DNA of 64,000 nt from DLAJ01 sp964655525 (GTDB lineage Bacteria > Bacillota > Clostridia > Lachnospirales > Lachnospiraceae): positions 186,001-250,000 of the forward strand of contig CAZZNE010000001.1 of assembly GCA_964655525.1 (NCBI GenBank), read 5' to 3'. Both the position numbers and the translations under genes were made by a program. Below are positions 45,073 to 54,409 of this stretch, piece by piece; positions within the stretch are counted from its first letter, which is position 1; every line of letters begins with the position of its first letter. The notes under the pieces were generated by a model. The model was not told the origin of the DNA. It ran no database searches and saw nothing but the letters and a program-made list of their open reading frames with translations.

Positions 45073-45894
45073 ATGACATCGGTTACAGTGATCTTTACAT
45101 GTTATAATCGAAAAGAGAAGACGGCGGCGTTTATCAAATCCATACAGGATGGCAGACTGCGGCTTTCTTATGTTGTCACGGATGACGGCAGTACGGACGG
45201 AACCGCAGCGGATTTAAGTAAGCTTGCCGGGCGCGGCTATGACATCACGACCGTGCACGGAGACGGAAAACTCTACTGGTGCGGCGGAATGCGCAAGGCA
45301 ATCTCACATATTCTGGAAAGTGGTAAAAAGACCGATTACTATGTGTTTGCCAATGATGACGTCGTTGTGTTTGACAATGCGCTGTATGAAATGATCATAC
45401 AAAGCAGAAAACATGAGAACGCCGTAGTGGTCGGAACGACCTGCGACCATGACGGGAATCTGACCTATGGAGGCATCCGTTATCATAAGCATGGGATTAA
45501 GTATGATAAGGTGGATGTGACAAGCGAGAATTTAGAATGTGATTCCTTTAACTGCAATTTGGTGCTGCTTCCGGCATCGGTGTTTGAGGATATGGGGAAT
45601 TTTGACGAACATTTTACGCATGCGATGGGGGACTTTGATTATGGACTGCGTATCAAGCGCGCGGGGCACCCGATCGAGTCCACAAGGCGCTACGTTGGAA
45701 TCTGTGAGCGGAATCCCTTAAAAAAAACATGGTCGGATACCAACCTTTCGCGCAGGGAACGGTTTCGCTTAAAGGAGTCGCCTAAGGGGCTGCCGTTCCG
45801 GGAATGGTTCTATTTCCTGCGTAAAAATTTCGGCTTGGGGACAGCGCTCGTGCGTTCGGTAACGCCGTATGTGAAGATTTTGATTGGAAAATAG
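45073..45894 (+). CDS. Family 2 glycosyltransferase
   Basis: 273 aa single-domain GT-A enzyme. VTVIFTCYNRKEKTAAFI (residues 4-21), VVTDDGSTDGTAADL, YYVFANDDVVVFDNALY (DXD-like metal site near 93-96), GNFDEHFTHAMGDFDYGLR (ED-type catalytic segment) and a basic tail. No membrane anchor, so it acts on lipid-linked acceptors at the cytoplasmic surface. It follows the WbaP/WcaJ-type enzyme, so it may add the second sugar of that chain. AGAGAGGA precedes ATG 45073. Confidence 0.82.
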   Translation: MTSVTVIFTCYNRKEKTAAFIKSIQDGRLRLSYVVTDDGSTDGTAADLSKLAGRGYDITTVHGDGKLYWCGGMRKAISHILESGKKTDYYVFANDDVVVFDNALYEMIIQSRKHENAVVVGTTCDHDGNLTYGGIRYHKHGIKYDKVDVTSENLECDSFNCNLVLLPASVFEDMGNFDEHFTHAMGDFDYGLRIKRAGHPIESTRRYVGICERNPLKKTWSDTNLSRRERFRLKESPKGLPFREWFYFLRKNFGLGTALVRSVTPYVKILIGK

Positions 45895-45960
45895 GTGTAA
45901 AGGCTGATATATCAGGAGGATCGGTATGATGGCAGGTATATCGGCAGATGGAGTGAGAAG

Positions 45961-47484
45961 ATGGGAAAATCTGCGGACAGAAAAAAGAGTACCCAAAAGC
46001 AATTGCTGTTCATATTGGTGTCAGTGGTATATCTGTTGCTGTTTTCTGCATATACCAGTCCTTTGTTTCCGAAGTTTATGAAATATGATTCCGCAGTTTT
46101 TATGATGGTCAGCAAAAGCATTCTTGCAGGGAAAAAACTTTATGCGGACATTTTTGACCATAAGGGACCGGTTTTGTATTGTTTTGAAACGCTCGGCATG
46201 GCAGGAGGAAGAATCGGTCTTTTTCTTCTTCAGACGTTGTTTTTGTGGATAGACCTTATTCTGCTTGACCGAATGACGGCACTATTTTTGGAAAAAGCGG
46301 GAGAGAAGGGGGCGAAAACCGGAGCGCATGCTGCGAAAAGGTGGTTTGTGATCGGGATGACGCTGCTGCTGCTCGCGTACCCTCTTGCAAACGGAAATCT
46401 GACAGAGGAGTACAGCCTGCCATTTATTTTTTTGAGCTTCTATTTGTTTTTGAAAGACATGCGCACGTTGGGAAAGCCTCGGCTATGTCACAGCTATGTG
46501 TATGGGATCTGTTTTGGGGTACTGGCGTTTATCCGACTGAATAATGCGGTGACAATCTGCGCTGTGATCCTGTTCTGGATGATCGTTCTGATCGGGCAGA
46601 AAAGATGGAAGACGCTGCTGTTACATTTGGGTGTCGGTCTGCTGGGAATAGCGACGGTCGTGGTTCCGATCCTGCTCTATTTTCTCTTGAGGGGTACCTT
46701 ATATGACATGATCTATGCGGTGTTTCTCTTTAATCTCCGATATAGTACGGGGAGCGGGTTTCTGAACCGTTTAACAAGCCTGAATACATGGGCGCATCTG
46801 GTTATCCTGTTTTCGCCTCTGGTGCTGGCAATGCTGGTTTTTGGCAGCAGAATCCGCGACGGGCGTTTGAAGGCGGCGCTGGAATTGATACTGGTTCTCA
46901 ATATGGTTTCCCTGTTTTTGGGGCAGGGTTATAATCACTACTTTACGATCACGGTGCCGCTGGAAGCGTTACTGTGTATCTGTCTGGTCCGGCAGCCGGA
47001 ACAGGACGGAGACAAGCCGAAAACCAGTCTTCAGAGATGGATGGATCTGCTGATCAGGATCGGATTTGCGGGCGTGGCTGCCGGCTATTGTATTTTAGCG
47101 GTTCGCATTATCGCATTAAACGGAAGGGATTATTACCTGGATGATGCAGTCCAAACCGAGTATGAGGCCGTGCGCGGCTGCCTGTCCGATATTCCCGATG
47201 AGGAGCGCGATGACGTGCTTGGTTATCTGGTTCCGGGGGAATACTATCTGATGGGGGATGTGACGCCATGCTTCCGCTATGCAGTTTTGCAGGAGAGCTG
47301 GGGAAGCATTGAGGAACAGATTCTGGAGGATACGATGCAATGCCTTTCAAGTGGGGAAGCGAAATGGGTCATGATAACGACGGAAGAGTATACCAATCAA
47401 AGGGCGCTTGCCATCTTGGACCGGAACTATGAGATCGTAAACGAAAATGATTATTGCAAGTTGTACCGGAGAAGGGCACAATAG
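45961..47484 (+). CDS. Polytopic membrane protein, GT-C-like, unassigned
   Basis: 507 aa with about eleven hydrophobic segments and a C-terminal soluble domain from about residue 390. The first loop after helix 1 reads MKYDSAVFMMVSKSILAGKKLYADIFDHKGPVLY. The (Y/F)DS...F...G...Y.D.FDHKGP layout with its acidic and His-Lys residues is typical of ArnT/mannosyltransferase-like GT-C proteins in Firmicute glycan loci. No specific family named. The sugar is unknown. GTGAGAAG just before ATG 45961 is a weak ribosome site. Confidence 0.72.
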   Translation: MGKSADRKKSTQKQLLFILVSVVYLLLFSAYTSPLFPKFMKYDSAVFMMVSKSILAGKKLYADIFDHKGPVLYCFETLGMAGGRIGLFLLQTLFLWIDLILLDRMTALFLEKAGEKGAKTGAHAAKRWFVIGMTLLLLAYPLANGNLTEEYSLPFIFLSFYLFLKDMRTLGKPRLCHSYVYGICFGVLAFIRLNNAVTICAVILFWMIVLIGQKRWKTLLLHLGVGLLGIATVVVPILLYFLLRGTLYDMIYAVFLFNLRYSTGSGFLNRLTSLNTWAHLVILFSPLVLAMLVFGSRIRDGRLKAALELILVLNMVSLFLGQGYNHYFTITVPLEALLCICLVRQPEQDGDKPKTSLQRWMDLLIRIGFAGVAAGYCILAVRIIALNGRDYYLDDAVQTEYEAVRGCLSDIPDEERDDVLGYLVPGEYYLMGDVTPCFRYAVLQESWGSIEEQILEDTMQCLSSGEAKWVMITTEEYTNQRALAILDRNYEIVNENDYCKLYRRRAQ

Positions 47485-47631
47485 AGCGCGATGTACCTCG
47501 GTAGGAAATCTGGTTTGCATTACGCGGCGTCCTACTTATATTTGCGGTCAGCATCAAAGACAAAGAGCTGACTGCGGCCGGCTCGGATAAAAGCAGGAAA
47601 CAGAAAAAAGAAAACAGGCAGAGGTAAGAAA

Positions 47632-49170
47632 ATGGCAGCATATAAAGAAAAGTTTATCAGCGGAACAAGAAAGCTCTTCGGGATGTGGAATGATACGAAC
47701 AGATATCATAAGGCAGAGTGGGCCGTGCTTGGCGCGATTCTATTGTATTGTTATCTGACGATGTGCTACCGCGATATTGTGGCAACTATGTATGACGCTT
47801 ATCATATGTGGGATTTCATCTTTTCTGCGAATATTTTCTACTTGGGGGACTGGCTTTCCAGCACGGCGTATGGGTTCAGCTTTTTTGTTGTGTTCGGTGT
47901 GGGGATGTTTCCGGTGTGGCTGATCTCCAAAATACTTCCGCTACAGGTTCTTGCGAAGTTTGTTACGCTCAGCACTGCCTTGGGAAGGCAGAATATTGTG
48001 ACTACGATGGGCGCGCTTTTATGGATCAAGCTGTATCTTGTCGGGTTTGTCATGCTTGCCTGCCGGGAAATAAAGGTCATAGCTGGCTTGATCGGAATTG
48101 ATGAAAAAAGGAAGAACTGGCTTGTTTTTTTCTATCTGAGTTCTCTGTGTGTTGTTCTCCCGGTCTTTCAAATCGCACAGTATGATATTATCCATTCTTT
48201 TTTTGCACTACTGGGTGTCCGCTATTTTTTGCAGGATAATCAAAAAGGCTTTTATATCGCATTTGCAATCGCAATACCGATGAAATTTTTTGCATTGTTT
48301 TTATTCTTGCCGCTGGTGCTCATTCGATATAAAAATGTATTCCGGATTGGGCTTTCCTGCCTGGTCGGCGGCTGTGGGATTTTGTTTGACAGGATCGTGA
48401 TAGGAAAAATTCTGCCGATGGTCGGTCATGCGTTCGGGATTGGAGACGGGACGGTGCATTATCTGACGTTTGCAGGCGTGTCAGAGCTGCTTGCTTCTAA
48501 TGGATCGACGGCATCTGAGCTGGAGGCATTGCAGGAGTCCATGACGTGGAAAGAGTCTTATCTGATGAGAAATATGATCCAGGTGGGGGAATTTCATGCG
48601 TCCGTTTCCATTCTGGTATTTGCCTTGATCTGTATCGCTGCCTACCTGATGAAACGCGGAGAGGGGGAAGAAGATAATCGGAAGATCATGTATCTGCTAT
48701 TCCTTTCCATGCTGTCCTTTTTCCTGTTTTCGTATTCCTGGAACAGCTATTGGCTTATCCTTCTTGCACCGTATCTCATGTTGTGTGTGTTCATGAATGA
48801 TAGACTGCTTGCGGTCAACTGCGTTTTGGAACTTGTTTTTTCGGTGGGAATGGTGATCCGCAAAATGATCGTTCAGCACTGGGTATTCGGGGGTGGTTTT
48901 ACGTATACCTTTTTGATTTTCAAGCATATGAGACAACGCACGATGGACACCTACTACCTGCTTGATAAGTTCGGGTTTGTGAAGTATCAGACGGTAATTT
49001 ATGCATTTGCTGTCGCCTGTGGGATAGCGCTTGCGGTGGTAAATCTGCCGGCGCTTCGCATGAACGAGCGTGCGCCTGAGATCCGGTTCGGACGGGGGCT
49101 GCTGTGGGTGAGGATAGCAGTTTTGCTTGTTTTTATTGCGGCCGGTATTGATTGTGTGTTTTTCGAGTAA
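47632..49170 (+). CDS. Polytopic membrane protein, GT-C-like, unassigned
   Basis: 512 aa, eleven or so hydrophobic segments from residue 32 to the end. An early loop carries YDAYHMWDFIFSAN, with acidic residues as in GT-C enzymes, and YSWNSYWLILLAPYLML sits in a later helix. I recognise no named family. It follows the GT-C-like gene at 46 kb after a 147-bp gap in which I see only a weak 6-bp inverted repeat (GTCAGC/GCTGAC) and no gene. AGAGGTAAG precedes ATG 47632. It is followed by the aldolase module. Confidence 0.7.
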   Translation: MAAYKEKFISGTRKLFGMWNDTNRYHKAEWAVLGAILLYCYLTMCYRDIVATMYDAYHMWDFIFSANIFYLGDWLSSTAYGFSFFVVFGVGMFPVWLISKILPLQVLAKFVTLSTALGRQNIVTTMGALLWIKLYLVGFVMLACREIKVIAGLIGIDEKRKNWLVFFYLSSLCVVLPVFQIAQYDIIHSFFALLGVRYFLQDNQKGFYIAFAIAIPMKFFALFLFLPLVLIRYKNVFRIGLSCLVGGCGILFDRIVIGKILPMVGHAFGIGDGTVHYLTFAGVSELLASNGSTASELEALQESMTWKESYLMRNMIQVGEFHASVSILVFALICIAAYLMKRGEGEEDNRKIMYLLFLSMLSFFLFSYSWNSYWLILLAPYLMLCVFMNDRLLAVNCVLELVFSVGMVIRKMIVQHWVFGGGFTYTFLIFKHMRQRTMDTYYLLDKFGFVKYQTVIYAFAVACGIALAVVNLPALRMNERAPEIRFGRGLLWVRIAVLLVFIAAGIDCVFFE

Positions 49171-49211
49171 AAGATATTTGTGGCAGATTGAATTGGAAAT
49201 GAGGCATACCT

Positions 49212-50834
49212 ATGATCAAATTATTGGACTGTACGCTGCGGGACGGCGGTTATATCAATGACTGGGAGTTCGGGAACAGCAATCTTGTCAATATTTTTGA
49301 GCGTTTGGTCAGTGCGGGAATTGATATTGTGGAGGTGGGATTTCTCGATGAGCGACGCGCCTATGACGAGAACCGGTCGATCTTTCCGGATACCGATGCG
49401 GTCACAAAGACTTACGGTCTGCTTGACAAAGGGCAGTCACTCATCGTCGGTATGATCGATTACGGAACTTGCGGCATCACGCATGTGAAGCCGTGCAGCG
49501 AGGGATTTCTGGATGGAATCCGGGTGATCTTCAAAAAGCAGAAAATGCATGAGGCGATCGCGTTCTGCCATCAGATCAAACAGCTTGGCTATAAAGTATT
49601 TGCGCAGGCGGTTTCCATTACCAGCTATGATGACGGGGAATTTCAGGAGCTGCTTTCGCTGATCAACGAGCTTACACCCTACGCGTTTTCTCTTGTCGAT
49701 ACCTATGGCCTGCTGCATAAGCATAAGCTGATGCATTATTACAATGCTGCGGAACAGAAGCTGAAAAAGGAGATTGGTATCGGCTATCATGCGCATAACA
49801 ATTTTCAGCTTGCCTACGCGAACTGCGTCGAGCTTCTGGAGAACCCGCCGAAGGACAGGCTGCTTTTAGTGGACGGCAGTCTTTACGGAATGGGTAAGAG
49901 TGCGGGAAATACGCCGATCGAGCTGCTTGCCATGTATATGAACGAGAATGGGGAAAAGCAGTATCACAGCAGTCAGCTTTTAGAAGCGATCGACGTGACG
50001 ATCTTAGATATTTATCGCAAAAGCCCGTGGGGCTATAATTTCAAATTTTTTATCGCCGCGTCCCATGACTGTCATCCGAGCTATGTCAGCTATCTGATGG
50101 ATAAGCAAAAGCTGTCTGTTAAGTCCGTTCATGAGATTCTGGATATGCTGGAAGGGGAAAAAAAGCTTCTCTATGACGGGGCGTATGCGGAAGCGCTCTA
50201 TGTGGAATACCAGAAGCGCGTAAGCGGTTTGGAGCAGGATATGGCGGAGCGGCTGGGTGAGCTGCTCAGAGGGAAAAAAGTACTCATGCTCGGACCGGGC
50301 AGGAATGCCATCACGGAGGATTATAAAGTATATGAGTATATGGGAAGAAACCGTCCGGTTGTGATCGCCGTCAACTGTATGCCGGCGGATTTTCCGGTCG
50401 ATTATCTTTTTATCAGCAGCGCGAGGCGTTATGTCCAGCTCTCCCGTGTCATATCGCGTATGTCCAAGGAAGTCCGGCTGATCGCGACTTCTAATGTGAC
50501 AAAAACGAACGGATCATTTGACTATACCCTGTCTTATAATGAACTGCTGGACGAGGAGGCGTGGATCGTTGATAATCCGATGATCATGATGATCAGGCTG
50601 CTCAGCCGCTACGGGGTGGAACAGATCGCGCTTGCGGGCTTTGACGGCTATACGACTTCGCCGACGTCGGATTATGCCAATCCGAATATGGCGCATTCTT
50701 TCAGCACACAAAAAGCACAAAGTCTGAATGCCGATGTGGAGAGTTCCCTTGCCAGGATTCCCAATCTGGCAAGGCTGCTGTTTGTGACGACGACCTGCTA
50801 TCATATTCCGGATCAGAAGGGAGAATTCATATGA
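49212..50834 (+). CDS. HMGL-like aldolase fused to a C-terminal DUF115/GT42-like domain
   Basis: 540 aa. Residues 1-270 are a DRE-TIM metallolyase barrel: LLDCTLRDGGYINDWEF (catalytic Arg10-Asp11), DIVEVGFLDER, FSLVDTYGLL, IGYHAHNNFQLA (metal His193/His195) and VDGSLYGMGKSAGNTPIE. The closest characterised types cleave or form 4-hydroxy-2-oxo acids. From about 350 a second domain begins KKVLMLGPGRNAI and continues to PMIMMIRLLSRYGVEQIALAGFDGY, a layout like the GNGPS...YLSGIDFY of GT42/DUF115 proteins. ATGA overlap with the HAD gene, then one-base overlap to the TPP gene, so all three are probably made together. Product unknown. Confidence 0.78.
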   Translation: MIKLLDCTLRDGGYINDWEFGNSNLVNIFERLVSAGIDIVEVGFLDERRAYDENRSIFPDTDAVTKTYGLLDKGQSLIVGMIDYGTCGITHVKPCSEGFLDGIRVIFKKQKMHEAIAFCHQIKQLGYKVFAQAVSITSYDDGEFQELLSLINELTPYAFSLVDTYGLLHKHKLMHYYNAAEQKLKKEIGIGYHAHNNFQLAYANCVELLENPPKDRLLLVDGSLYGMGKSAGNTPIELLAMYMNENGEKQYHSSQLLEAIDVTILDIYRKSPWGYNFKFFIAASHDCHPSYVSYLMDKQKLSVKSVHEILDMLEGEKKLLYDGAYAEALYVEYQKRVSGLEQDMAERLGELLRGKKVLMLGPGRNAITEDYKVYEYMGRNRPVVIAVNCMPADFPVDYLFISSARRYVQLSRVISRMSKEVRLIATSNVTKTNGSFDYTLSYNELLDEEAWIVDNPMIMMIRLLSRYGVEQIALAGFDGYTTSPTSDYANPNMAHSFSTQKAQSLNADVESSLARIPNLARLLFVTTTCYHIPDQKGEFI

Positions 50835-51505
50835 CAGGCTGGAGCGCGGTGGTGTTTGATGTCGATGGAACGCTGTTAGATACTTCGGAAGGGGTGCTTT
50901 CCTCCGTACGCTATACGATAGAAGCACATGGACTTGCGCCTTTGACGGATGAGGAGCTGCGTCGCTTTATCGGACCGCCGATACAGGACTCCTTTGCGCG
51001 GGTGTACGGGCTTAGCGGCGGTATTTTGCAAGAGCTTGCGACGACATTCCGGGATCGCTATAAGGGCGACGATCTGTTTCGGGCAGTTCCCTATGACGGG
51101 ATTTTTGAGGTGTTCGAGGAATTAAAGCGGCGCGGGATTCCGATTGCTGTCGCAACTTATAAGCGGGAGGATTACGCGAAAAGGATCATGCATCATTTCG
51201 GCTTTGACCGTTACACGGATATCATCTATGGTGCAGATCATGAGAATCGTTTGAAAAAGGCGGATATCATCCGAAAATGTCTGAAAAGCGCGGGTGTTGC
51301 GTCCCCTGCGGATGCTGTCATGGTCGGTGACAGCGACAACGACGCGGTCGGCGCGCAGAACATCGGACTCCAATTTCTCGGCGTGACCTATGGATTTGGC
51401 TTTCGAAAAAAAGAAGAGATTTTGTGCTATGAGCATGCAGTCGGCTGTGCGGCTTTGCCCGCGGAGCTGATTCCGTATCTTGCGGGGCAGCAGGAGGTAT
51501 CCTAA
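50831..51505 (+). CDS. HAD-superfamily phosphatase (Gph/PpaX-like)
   Basis: 224 aa. Motif I VFDVDGTLLDTSEG (residues 8-21), a helical cap with FIGPPIQDSFARVYG, motif II VATYKRE near 114, a lysine in LKKADIIRKCL, and motif III/IV VGDSDNDAVGAQNIG (about 165-179). These fit a small-molecule phosphatase of the phosphoglycolate-phosphatase group. ATG 50831 overlaps the aldolase stop by four bases, and the stop overlaps the next start by one base. It likely removes phosphate from an intermediate of this module. Confidence 0.85.
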   Translation: MTGWSAVVFDVDGTLLDTSEGVLSSVRYTIEAHGLAPLTDEELRRFIGPPIQDSFARVYGLSGGILQELATTFRDRYKGDDLFRAVPYDGIFEVFEELKRRGIPIAVATYKREDYAKRIMHHFGFDRYTDIIYGADHENRLKKADIIRKCLKSAGVASPADAVMVGDSDNDAVGAQNIGLQFLGVTYGFGFRKKEEILCYEHAVGCAALPAELIPYLAGQQEVS

Positions 51506-53337
51506 TGAAGATGAAAGTTGCGGCGTATGTGGAGCAGTTTCTTGTAAAACAGGGCGTGGAACATATTTTTACGGTGACAGGCGGAGGTGCCATGCACTTA
51601 AATGACGCATTTGGGCACAGTGAGCGTCTGCAATGCATCTATAACCATCATGAGCAGGCGTGCGCCATTGCGGCCGAAGGCTATGCGAGACTGACAGGGC
51701 GGGTTGCCGCCGTCTGCGTGACAAGCGGACCGGGGGGGACGAACGCGCTGACCGGTGTGTTGGGCGGCTGGCAGGATTCCATTCCGATGTTCATTGTTTC
51801 GGGACAGGTAAAGCGGGAAACGACGACGCTGTATACGGGAACGCCGGTCAGGCAGCTTGGAGATCAGGAATTCCAGATTGTATCATGCGCGAAAACAATG
51901 ACAAAATATGCGGTCATGGTCACGGAGCCGAAGGAAATCCGTTATCATTTAGAAAAAGCATGGTATTTGTGCATGCATGGCAGAAAAGGTCCGGTCTGGA
52001 TCGATATCCCTTTAGATGTGCAGGGGGCAGTCGTTGAGGAAGACAAGCTTTTCGGATTTGACGAAAGCCATCCCGAGTACGGGACGGTGGTACGGGCTGA
52101 AAATCCCGTCTCTGATGAGACGATGACGGCAAAGATCATAGAAAAGATCAGGCAGGCAAAACGACCCGTGATCTTTGCTGGGACCGGCATCCGGTTAGGA
52201 AACGCCTATCAGGAGTTTTTGGATTGCATCGAAGCGCTGAAGATTCCGGTTGTAACGGCGTGGAACGCCCATGATCTGCTGAAGGATGACCATCCGCTCT
52301 ATTGCGGAAGACCGGGGACCGTGGGAACGAGGGGCGGCAATTTTGTCGTACAAAATTGTGACCTGCTCCTGGTGCTTGGCTCGCGCTTAAATATCCGCCT
52401 GATCAGCTATAATTATAGGCAATTCGCGAAAAATGCCTATAAGATTATCGTGGATATTGACGAAAAGGAACTTCATAAGCCGACGGTCAAAGCGGATATG
52501 CCCGTCCATGCGGATGTGAAGGATGTGATGAGATCCCTTGCGGAAGCGGTCAGAGCAGCACGGGAGCCGATCACGGGCGATCACACAGGATGGTTGTCCC
52601 GATGCAGAGAGATCAACGGGAAGTATCCTGCCGTATTGCCGGAGTATTACCAAAGCCATGAACTCAATCCCTATGTGTTCATCAAAGAGCTTACGCAGAG
52701 ATTGTCCGAGGGTGATGTGGTCATATGCGGAAACGGAAGCGCCTGTGTTATGACCTTTCAGGCGGCGGTAGTGAAGGAAGGTCAGCGCTTATTTACGAAT
52801 TCAGGCTGCGCTGCGATGGGCTACGGTTTTCCGGCGGCGCTTGGCGCGTGCTTTGCAAGAAAAGGGAAGCGGGTGATCTGTGTGGACGGGGACGGCAGCT
52901 TCCAGATGAACTTACAGGAACTCCAGACTGTGGTACATCATCACCTAAATCTCACTATTGTGATCCTGAATAACAACGGCTACCATTCCATCAGGCAGAC
53001 GCAGAACAATCTGTTTGAGCCGCCGCTTGTTGGGGTATGCGCCGATAACGGCATCAGCTTTCCGGATATGGAAAAGCTTGCATATGCCTATGGCATTGCG
53101 TACCGGAGGATTGATGCGGCGGATGGATTATCGGAAAAGCTGGAGGAAGCACTGGCACAGGAGGGGCCGCTGATCGTGGAGGCGGTCGTGGATCCGCAGC
53201 AGAATTTTGAGCCGAAGCTTTCTTCCAAGGCACTGCCGGACGGAACGATGGTATCACCCGAACCGGACGATATGTACCCGTTCCTTTCCAAAGAGGAGTA
53301 CGAGGGCGTGAAAAGGCACTTAGAAGTAGAAAAATGA
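51505..53337 (+). CDS. TPP-dependent acetolactate-synthase-like enzyme
   Basis: 610 aa with the three-domain layout of the IlvB/POX family. N-terminal PYR domain with the catalytic glutamate in NHHEQACAIAAEGYARL (Glu50) and VTSGPGGTNAL; central domain RPVIFAGTGIRLGNA; C-terminal PP domain with the TPP/Mg motif GDGSFQMNLQEL...NNNGY (about 460-492). TPP enzymes of this kind in polysaccharide loci decarboxylate 2-oxo acids and may transfer the aldehyde unit. It is translationally coupled to the HAD phosphatase. A housekeeping acetolactate synthase is unlikely given the neighbours and lack of an ilvN. SGPGG is encoded with seven in-frame G. Confidence 0.83.
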   Translation: MKMKVAAYVEQFLVKQGVEHIFTVTGGGAMHLNDAFGHSERLQCIYNHHEQACAIAAEGYARLTGRVAAVCVTSGPGGTNALTGVLGGWQDSIPMFIVSGQVKRETTTLYTGTPVRQLGDQEFQIVSCAKTMTKYAVMVTEPKEIRYHLEKAWYLCMHGRKGPVWIDIPLDVQGAVVEEDKLFGFDESHPEYGTVVRAENPVSDETMTAKIIEKIRQAKRPVIFAGTGIRLGNAYQEFLDCIEALKIPVVTAWNAHDLLKDDHPLYCGRPGTVGTRGGNFVVQNCDLLLVLGSRLNIRLISYNYRQFAKNAYKIIVDIDEKELHKPTVKADMPVHADVKDVMRSLAEAVRAAREPITGDHTGWLSRCREINGKYPAVLPEYYQSHELNPYVFIKELTQRLSEGDVVICGNGSACVMTFQAAVVKEGQRLFTNSGCAAMGYGFPAALGACFARKGKRVICVDGDGSFQMNLQELQTVVHHHLNLTIVILNNNGYHSIRQTQNNLFEPPLVGVCADNGISFPDMEKLAYAYGIAYRRIDAADGLSEKLEEALAQEGPLIVEAVVDPQQNFEPKLSSKALPDGTMVSPEPDDMYPFLSKEEYEGVKRHLEVEK

Positions 53338-53367
53338 TGTTAACGTCTTTGCGGCGGAGGAAACCAA

Positions 53368-54384
53368 ATGAAACGAATTCTGATCGACGGACCGACCGGT
53401 GTGATCGGCATGTCGTTGATTGCGTACTGCATAGAAAACGAGATACAAGTGACGGCGCTCTGTCATAAAAATTCTAAGAGAACGGCGCTGATACCTAAAC
53501 ATCCGCTTGTGTCGGTCGTGGAAGCGGACTTATCTGATTACAGGGAGATGGCGGAGCTGCTCAGGCGAAGGAAAGCGGAGGAGTCACTCGGACGCCGTGA
53601 AGCAGCAGGGGCGGATGAGAGCACCAATGAGGGTTCCAATGTCGTGCCTTGGGATCAACTGCAGATGGGCTATGACGCGTTTTACCATTTCGCGTGGAAC
53701 GGGACGTTTGGTGATACGCGAAACAATATGACGTTACAGGTGCAGAATATTCAGTACAGCTTAGACGCCGTAGAACTGGCGGAGGCGTTGGAATGCAGGA
53801 GTTTTATCGGAGCAGGTTCACAGGCGGAATACGGACGGGTAGAAGGAAAACTGAGACCTGATACACCCACATTTCCCGAAAATGGCTACGGAATGGCGAA
53901 GCTCTGTGCGGGCGCGATGACAAGGCAGATGTGCTTAAGTCGCGGAATGCGCCATATCTGGACCCGCATCCTGTCGGTCTATGGCTGTTATGACGGGGCG
54001 TACACGATGATCATGAGCGCGCTTGATCAGATGAGAGCGAATGAGGAGACGGCATTTACGCCGGGAGAACAGCAGTGGGATTATTTAAACGGACGGGATG
54101 CCGCACGGGCGATGGCACTTATCGGGGAGCGCGGTGTTTCCGGTAAGACCTATGTGCTCGGAAGCGGCAGCGCAAGACCGCTTCGGGAATATCTCGAGAT
54201 TCTTGCCAAAGAGACGAAGTATGCGCGACCGCTCGGTTTGGGTAAACTGCCCTATGCGCCCAAGCAGGTCATGCATCTGTGCGCGGATATTGCGGAATTG
54301 ACGAGGGATACGGGCTTTGTACCGGAGGTGTCGTTTGAGGAGGGTGTGCGGGAGCTGATCGCTTGGCGAAATGCATTTGTTTGA
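53368..54384 (+). CDS. NAD-dependent epimerase/dehydratase (SDR) family protein
   Basis: 338 aa. Nucleotide-binding loop RILIDGPTGVIGMSLI (residues 3-18, GxxGxxG), a charged insert (about 66-95), FYHFAWNGTFGDTRNN, GAGSQAEYGRVEGKL, the catalytic Tyr-Lys in NGYGMAKLCAG (about 173-177), TRILSVYGCYDGAYTMI and a C-terminal RDTGFVPEVSFEEGVREL typical of sugar-nucleotide SDRs. GGCGGAGGAAACC ahead of ATG 53368. It closes the aldolase/HAD/TPP unit. Its stop codon overlaps the -35 of a strong promoter and an intrinsic terminator follows. Substrate unknown; possibly the nucleotide sugar that carries the module's product. Confidence 0.82.
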   Translation: MKRILIDGPTGVIGMSLIAYCIENEIQVTALCHKNSKRTALIPKHPLVSVVEADLSDYREMAELLRRRKAEESLGRREAAGADESTNEGSNVVPWDQLQMGYDAFYHFAWNGTFGDTRNNMTLQVQNIQYSLDAVELAEALECRSFIGAGSQAEYGRVEGKLRPDTPTFPENGYGMAKLCAGAMTRQMCLSRGMRHIWTRILSVYGCYDGAYTMIMSALDQMRANEETAFTPGEQQWDYLNGRDAARAMALIGERGVSGKTYVLGSGSARPLREYLEILAKETKYARPLGLGKLPYAPKQVMHLCADIAELTRDTGFVPEVSFEEGVRELIAWRNAFV

Positions 54385-54409
54385 CGGATACCACAAAATA
54401 TCATATAAT
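54381..54409 (+). promoter_or_regulatory. Near-consensus sigmaA promoter
   Basis: TTGACG at 54381-54386, 17 bases, TATAAT at 54404-54409. Expected start of transcription near 54416. It would drive the transferase genes from 54483. The -35 overlaps the preceding stop codon, and the expected start lies inside the left arm of the terminator hairpin. Confidence 0.68.

Noticed and set aside
51732..51738. Seven-G run in the TPP enzyme gene
   Set aside because: In frame, encoding the conserved GPGG of the family; no sign of frame disruption.
51505..53337. Housekeeping acetolactate synthase (ilvB) for branched-chain amino acids
   Set aside because: No regulatory subunit gene or other ilv/leu genes nearby; it is translationally coupled to a sugar-locus phosphatase and aldolase.
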